Source: Rhodanobacteraceae bacterium ZG21-1 (GTDB lineage: Bacteria; Pseudomonadota; Gammaproteobacteria; Xanthomonadales; Rhodanobacteraceae). Taken from it: DNA of 64,000 nucleotides. Shown here in pieces: positions 59,885 to 64,000 of this stretch. The stretch lies in contig JAJEJU010000020.1 of assembly GCA_021390615.1 (NCBI GenBank), forward strand, positions 1 through 64,000, given 5' to 3'. The translations under genes and the position numbers were made by a program. The notes beneath the pieces were generated by a model that ran no database searches, was not told where the DNA came from, and saw only the letters and a list, made by a program, of their open reading frames with translations. Each line of letters opens with the position of its first letter. Within the stretch, counting starts at the first letter, position 1.

Positions 59885-59912
59885 GCCCCGGCCGACTTCC
59901 AACTCTGCAAAC

Positions 59913-59943
59913 GAAGAAGGAGCCCTCGGGCTCCTTCTTTTTT
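59913..59943 (+). terminator. Rho-independent terminator after the BON gene
   Basis: GAAGGAGCCC / GGGCTCCTTC with a 2-base loop, then six T. It lies between the BON stop and the convergent pilU stop at 59966. Confidence 0.92.
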
Positions 59944-59965
59944 GCCAGCACGAACGACCGCCTGG

Positions 59966-61129
59966 TCAGCGATGCAGCAGGCCGCCGAAGTTCTTGGTCT
60001 CGCTGGTTTCCTCCAGCTCGACCCCGTCCAGGCCCTGCGACAAGGTGTGCGCGTCGCCGCCCTGGGCCAGCTTGATGCGCAGGCGCACCTCGTTGGAGCT
60101 GTCGGCGTGGCGGAGCGCGTCCTCGTAGCTGATCTCGCCGGCGTGATACAGCTCGACCAGGCTCTGGTCGAAGGTGCGCATGCCGAGATTGGTGGACTCC
60201 TTCATCAACTCCTTCAGCTTGTGCACCTCGCCCTGGCGGATGTAGTCCTGCGCCAGCGGCGTGCCCAGCAGGATCTCCACCGCCACGCGGCGCGCCTTGC
60301 CGTCCGGCGTGGGAATCAGCTGCTGCGCCACCACACCCTTGAGGTTCAGCGACAAGTCCATGAACAGCTGGGCGCGGCGATCCTCCGGGAAGAAGTGCAG
60401 GATGCGGTCCATCGCCTGGTTGGCGTTGTTGGCGTGCAGGGTGCACAGGCAGAGGTGGCCGGTTTCGGCGAAGTTGATCGCGTACTCCATCGTCTCGCGC
60501 GTGCGCACCTCGCCGATCATGATTACGTCCGGCGCCTGGCGCAGGGTGTTCTTCAGCGCGTTTTCCCAACTGTCGGTGTCAATGCCCAGTTCGCGCTGGG
60601 TGATGATGCAGCCCTCGTGCCGGTGCACGTATTCGATCGGGTCCTCGATGGTGATGATGTGGCCGGTCGAATTCTGGTTGCGGTAGCCGACCAGCGCGGC
60701 CAGCGAGGTCGATTTGCCGGTGCCGGTGCCGCCGACGAAGATGATGATGCCGCGCTTCGTCATCGCCAGCTGCTTGAGGATCGGCGGCAGGCTGAGCTCC
60801 TCGAAGGTGGGAATCTTCGATTCGATCCGGCGCAGCACCATGCCCACGCAGTTGCGCTGGTAGAAGCACGACACGCGGAAGCGTCCCACGCCCTGCGCCG
60901 AGATCGCGAACTGGCATTCGTGGGTCTTTTCGAACTCCTCGCGCTGCGAGGGCGTCATCACGTTGAGCACCATGTCGCGCGACTGCTGCTGGCTCAGCGG
61001 GCTCTGCGTGATTGGCACCACGCGCCCCTGCACCTTCATCGAGGGCGCCACCCCGGCCGTGATGAACAGGTCGGAGGCCTTCTTGTGCACCATCAGTTTG
61101 AGGAACGAGGTGAAATCGAAATCACTCAT
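59966..61129 (-). CDS. pilU: Accessory twitching ATPase PilU
   Basis: 387 residues. Walker A FVGGTGTGKSTSLAAL, Asp box ITIEDPIEYVHRHEGC, Walker B DVIMIGEVRTRETMEYA, His box LHANNANQAMDRI. The C-terminal tail after ~345 is charged, as in PilU and not PilT. It works with PilT on pilus retraction. It lies 166 bp after pilT, so may have its own promoter. Confidence 0.95.
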   Translation of the reverse strand: MSDFDFTSFLKLMVHKKASDLFITAGVAPSMKVQGRVVPITQSPLSQQQSRDMVLNVMTPSQREEFEKTHECQFAISAQGVGRFRVSCFYQRNCVGMVLRRIESKIPTFEELSLPPILKQLAMTKRGIIIFVGGTGTGKSTSLAALVGYRNQNSTGHIITIEDPIEYVHRHEGCIITQRELGIDTDSWENALKNTLRQAPDVIMIGEVRTRETMEYAINFAETGHLCLCTLHANNANQAMDRILHFFPEDRRAQLFMDLSLNLKGVVAQQLIPTPDGKARRVAVEILLGTPLAQDYIRQGEVHKLKELMKESTNLGMRTFDQSLVELYHAGEISYEDALRHADSSNEVRLRIKLAQGGDAHTLSQGLDGVELEETSETKNFGGLLHR

Positions 61130-61295
61130 GGCACGACCTCTTTCGTTGGGCGCCCGAGCGCCTGCTCAGTGAAGCTGCAAGACCGCCGGTGCGCCAATCA
61201 TTCCCACAACCACGATGGCCGGGGGAATGCACATCATCCACCAGGCTTCGCGTCGATGCCGGCTGTTTTCATGCCGGCCGGCGCGTCGCCCGGCC

Positions 61296-62333
61296 TTACT
61301 TGAAGAGTTCCTTGTTCTTCGCATAGCCGATGGCCTGCTGGCGCGTCACCAGGCCTCGCTTGACCAGGTCCAGCAGGTTCTGGTCAAGCGTCTGCATGCC
61401 GTACTGCTGGCCGGTCTGGATGGACGAATACATCTGCGCCACCTTGTCCTCGCGGATCAGGTTGCGGATGGCCGGAATGCCGACCATGATCTCGTGCGCG
61501 GCCATGCGCCCGCCGCCGACCTTCTTCATCAGCGACTGCGAAATCACCGCGCGCAGCGATTCGGACAGCATCGAGCGCACCATCGGCTTCTCGCCGGCCG
61601 GGAACACGTCGATGATACGGTCGATGGTCTTGGCCGCCGAGCTGGTATGCAGGGTGGCGAACACCAGGTGTCCGGTTTCCGCCGCAGTCAGCGCCAGCCG
61701 GATGGTTTCCAGGTCGCGCAGCTCGCCGACCAGGATGAAGTCCGGGTCCTCGCGCAGGGCCGAACGCAGCGCCTCGTTGAAGCCGTGGGTGTCGCGATGC
61801 ACCTCGCGCTGGTTGACCAGGCACTTCTGCGAGGTATGCACGAATTCGATCGGGTCCTCCACGCTGAGGATGTGCCCGTATTCGTTCTTGTTGATGTGGT
61901 CGACCATCGCCGCCAGCGTGGTCGACTTGCCCGAACCGGTCGGGCCTGTGACCAGGATCAGCCCCTGCGGCTGCTCGATCAGCTCGCGGAAGATGCGCGG
62001 ACAGCCGAGGTCGTCCAGGGTCAGCACTTCGGAAGGAATGGTGCGGAATACCGCGCCGGCGCCGCGGTTCTGGTTGAACGCGTTGACGCGGAAACGCGCC
62101 AGACCGGGGATCTCGAAGGAGAAGTCGGTCTCCAGGAATTCCTCGAAGTCGCGCCGCTGCTTGTCCGACATGATGTCGTAGATCAGCGAATGGACCTGCT
62201 TGTGCTCCAGCGCCGGCATGTTGATGCGGCGCACGTCGCCGTCCACGCGGATCATCGGCGGCAGCCCGGCGGACAGGTGCAAGTCCGAGGCCTTGTTCTT
62301 CACCGAGAAGGCAAGCAGTTCGGCGATATCCAT
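61296..62333 (-). CDS. pilT: Pilus retraction ATPase PilT
   Basis: 345 residues. Walker A VTGPTGSGKSTTLAAM, Asp box LSVEDPIEFVHTSQKC, Walker B DFILVGELRDLETI, His box LHTSSAAKTIDRI, and the PilT-specific AIRNLIRE helix. It depolymerises the pilus and moves the cell; it is the output of the Pil-Chp cluster 8 kb away. Confidence 0.97.
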   Translation of the reverse strand: MDIAELLAFSVKNKASDLHLSAGLPPMIRVDGDVRRINMPALEHKQVHSLIYDIMSDKQRRDFEEFLETDFSFEIPGLARFRVNAFNQNRGAGAVFRTIPSEVLTLDDLGCPRIFRELIEQPQGLILVTGPTGSGKSTTLAAMVDHINKNEYGHILSVEDPIEFVHTSQKCLVNQREVHRDTHGFNEALRSALREDPDFILVGELRDLETIRLALTAAETGHLVFATLHTSSAAKTIDRIIDVFPAGEKPMVRSMLSESLRAVISQSLMKKVGGGRMAAHEIMVGIPAIRNLIREDKVAQMYSSIQTGQQYGMQTLDQNLLDLVKRGLVTRQQAIGYAKNKELFK

Positions 62334-62632
62334 CTGGCGTCCCCCTTAAACCGATCGTCTGGCAACATGGCGCGGCCCCCGGAGCATCGCGACAAACGCA
62401 GATCCAGGCAAGCCGCCGACGCCGCCTGAGCCCCGAGCATCTCAACCCCCATGAAGCGCGCCGATACTACCCGCCGCACGCCCCGCCCGGCCAGTCTTTC
62501 ATGGAAGGCGTGCGCAAAGTACCGACCCGGTTGGCAATCCGCCCGCACCGGGCCGACGCTGGGCGGGCCAGGCTTGCCCGCCGCGGGCGCTCCGGTAAGG
62601 TAGGCGGCCCGAGGCCTCGCAGGACCCCTTCC
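62334..62632. other. Gap between pilT and proC
   Basis: 299 bp of GC-rich DNA between divergent genes. In many gammaproteobacteria yggS sits here; no remnant of it was recognised. No clear promoter, RNA or terminator was found. Confidence 0.4.
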
Positions 62633-63481
62633 ATGACACGACTTGCCTTCGTCGGCGGCGGCAACATGGCGCGCAGCCTGATCGGCGGGCTGCTCAAGAC
62701 CGGCGTGGCGGCCGCCGCCATCCGCGTGGCCGAACCCGGCGCCGAAGCGCGCGAGGCGCTGGGCCGCGATTTCGGCGTCGCCTGCTATGCCGAAAACCGC
62801 CTGGCGGTGGCCGAGGCCGAGATCGTGGTGCTGGCGGTGAAGCCGCAGATCATGCCGGCGCTCCAGGCCGAGCTGCGCGAACCGCTGCAGCGCAGCCGCC
62901 CGCTGTTGATCTCGATCGCCGCCGGCGTGCGCATCGACCAGTTGGAGCGCTGGTTCGGCCATACCTTGCCGGTCGTGCGCTGCATGCCGAATACCCCGGC
63001 CCTGATCGGCGCCGGCGCCACCGGCCTGTGCGCGAACGGACGGGTCGGCCCCGCCCAGCGCGCGCAGGCGCAGCACGTGCTCGACGCCACCGGCCTCACC
63101 CGCTGGATCGAGGACGAAGCGCAGATGGACACGGTCACCGCCCTGTCCGGCTCGGGTCCGGCCTATTTCTTCGCCCTCGTCGAGGCGCTCGAAGCCGCTG
63201 CGGTGGCCCAGGGCCTGCCGCGCGACACGGCGCGCGCGCTGGCCGCGCAGACCTGCTTGGGCGCCGGGCGCATGCTGGCGGAGAGCGGCGAGGATCCGGC
63301 CGAGCTGCGCCGGCGGGTGACCTCGCCCAACGGCACCACCCAGGCCGCGCTGGAAAGCTTCCGCGACGACGGGCTGGCCGGGCTGGTCGCACGCGCCGTC
63401 GCCGCAGCCACGCGTCGTGGCGCGGAACTGGCCGAGCAACTGGATCGCGCCGCGCCGGACGCGGCGCCGGGATCGCACTAG
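62633..63481 (+). CDS. proC: Pyrroline-5-carboxylate reductase
   Basis: 282 residues from the ATG at 62633 (MTRLAFVGGGNMARSLIGGL). NADP-binding Rossmann start GGGNMA, then VVLAVKPQIM, VRCMPNTPALIGAGATGL and the P5C signature DTVTALSGSGPAYFFALVEAL. Last step of proline synthesis. Followed by yggT. Confidence 0.97.
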   Translation: MTRLAFVGGGNMARSLIGGLLKTGVAAAAIRVAEPGAEAREALGRDFGVACYAENRLAVAEAEIVVLAVKPQIMPALQAELREPLQRSRPLLISIAAGVRIDQLERWFGHTLPVVRCMPNTPALIGAGATGLCANGRVGPAQRAQAQHVLDATGLTRWIEDEAQMDTVTALSGSGPAYFFALVEALEAAAVAQGLPRDTARALAAQTCLGAGRMLAESGEDPAELRRRVTSPNGTTQAALESFRDDGLAGLVARAVAAATRRGAELAEQLDRAAPDAAPGSH

Positions 63482-63576
63482 GACCCGCGCTCTTCCAGGG
63501 GTGCCGTTGGTTGATTGGCGAAGCGGCGCCCCTGGCCTACTCTTGCCAGGCTTTTCCCTAGTCCGGCGGGACCCGC

Positions 63577-64000
63577 GTGCTCAGCATCCTCTACTTCCTG
63601 ATCCAGATCGTGTTCGGCATGCTGGGCATGCTGTTCGTGCTGCGCCTGCTGGCCGAGGCCAGCCGCGCGGACTTCAGCAATCCGCTCTGCCAGCTCATCT
63701 ATCGCCTGAGCAATCCGGTGCTGGCGCCGATCCGGCGGGTGCTGCCGAACTGGCGCCGCATCAACCTGGCCGCCCTGCTGGTGGCCTGGCTGCTCATGCT
63801 GATCGAGCGCGTGCTGCTGTCGACCCTGTCCGGACCGTTCCCCGGCTTCCTGTCGCTGGCGGTGCTGTCGCTGGCCGATCTGCTCGACTTCGTGCTGGTG
63901 TTCTATCTGGTGGTGATCTTCGTCTGGAGCCTGCTCAGCCTGTTCCAGACCGACCGGCGCCACCCGCTGCTGCGGCTGATCGGCAACCTCGCCGAACCGC
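63577..64000 (+). CDS. yggT: YggT family membrane protein, truncated by the right edge
   Basis: The frame begins at GTG 63577 and is open to the end (141 residues seen; the family has ~190). Hydrophobic helices start at once (LSILYFLIQIVFGMLGMLFVLRLL), then the YggT signature FSNPLCQLIYRLSNPVLAPIRRVLP and a second helix pair. Regularly paired with proC, as here. Function unknown; linked to osmotic tolerance in some species. Confidence 0.88.
   Translation, partial: MLSILYFLIQIVFGMLGMLFVLRLLAEASRADFSNPLCQLIYRLSNPVLAPIRRVLPNWRRINLAALLVAWLLMLIERVLLSTLSGPFPGFLSLAVLSLADLLDFVLVFYLVVIFVWSLLSLFQTDRRHPLLRLIGNLAEP

Overview
The window is GC-rich and densely coded, and its gene content and order point to a gammaproteobacterium of the Xanthomonadales/Lysobacterales, most likely Rhodanobacteraceae (inference). 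Supporting features are a pilG-pilH-pilI-pilJ-chpA-chpB-chpC twitching cluster without pilK, the gshB-tonB-yqgE-ruvX-pyrB run beside it, pilT/pilU with proC and yggT, and gspN next to bioA.

Left third (1-31.4 kb, all on the minus strand). A flagellar-type operon of about 20 kb reads leftward from 31.4 kb: TPR protein, fliQ, fliR, flhB, flhA, flgF, flgG, flgA, flgH, flgI, flgB, flgC, fliE, fliF, a short fliG-like gene, fliH, fliI, fliJ, a fliK-like gene, flgD, flgE, a fliM-like gene, fliN, fliO, fliP and a FliA-type sigma factor. It encodes an export gate, MS ring, rod, P and L rings and hook. In place of FliG there is only a 144-residue protein without a torque domain. The FliM-like protein lacks the CheY-binding N-terminus. 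FliF has a very short cytoplasmic tail. No flagellin, cap, hook-junction, FlgJ, FlgM, FlgN, FliL or Mot gene lies in the window. Directly after the sigma gene is a near-consensus sigma-28 promoter (TAAACTTT-N11-GCCGATTA), and it drives a giant RHS/YD-repeat protein of more than 3750 residues that runs off the left edge. A class-3 flagellar promoter therefore feeds a giant RHS surface or toxin-type protein where flagellin would be expected. This pairing is the most unusual thing in the window. Whether the RHS protein is exported by the apparatus is only a hypothesis.

Boundary (31.4-33.3 kb). An AT-rich divergent promoter region, a small protein of unknown function, an imperfect ~160-bp tandem duplication that copies the 3' end of that gene, a 13-bp-stem hairpin, and a periplasmic GSGD-repeat protein.

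Middle (33.3-40.8 kb). Housekeeping genes: a tightly overlapping nudE-cysQ-HIT-mazG set for nucleotide clean-up, a small membrane protein, an inositol-monophosphatase family enzyme (hisN type), gspN, bioA, a small secreted protein and rsmE.

Right part (40.8-64 kb). The Pil-Chp chemosensory operon, read leftward from pilG to chpC, controls type IV pili. It lacks pilK, and its ChpB has lost the catalytic serine, so receptor methylation adaptation looks abandoned. Divergent from it is gshB-tonB, then yqgE-ruvX-pyrB, a 590-residue lipoprotein and a BON protein, the last two each with a clear terminator. The pilT and pilU retraction ATPases follow on the minus strand, then proC and a truncated yggT at the right edge.
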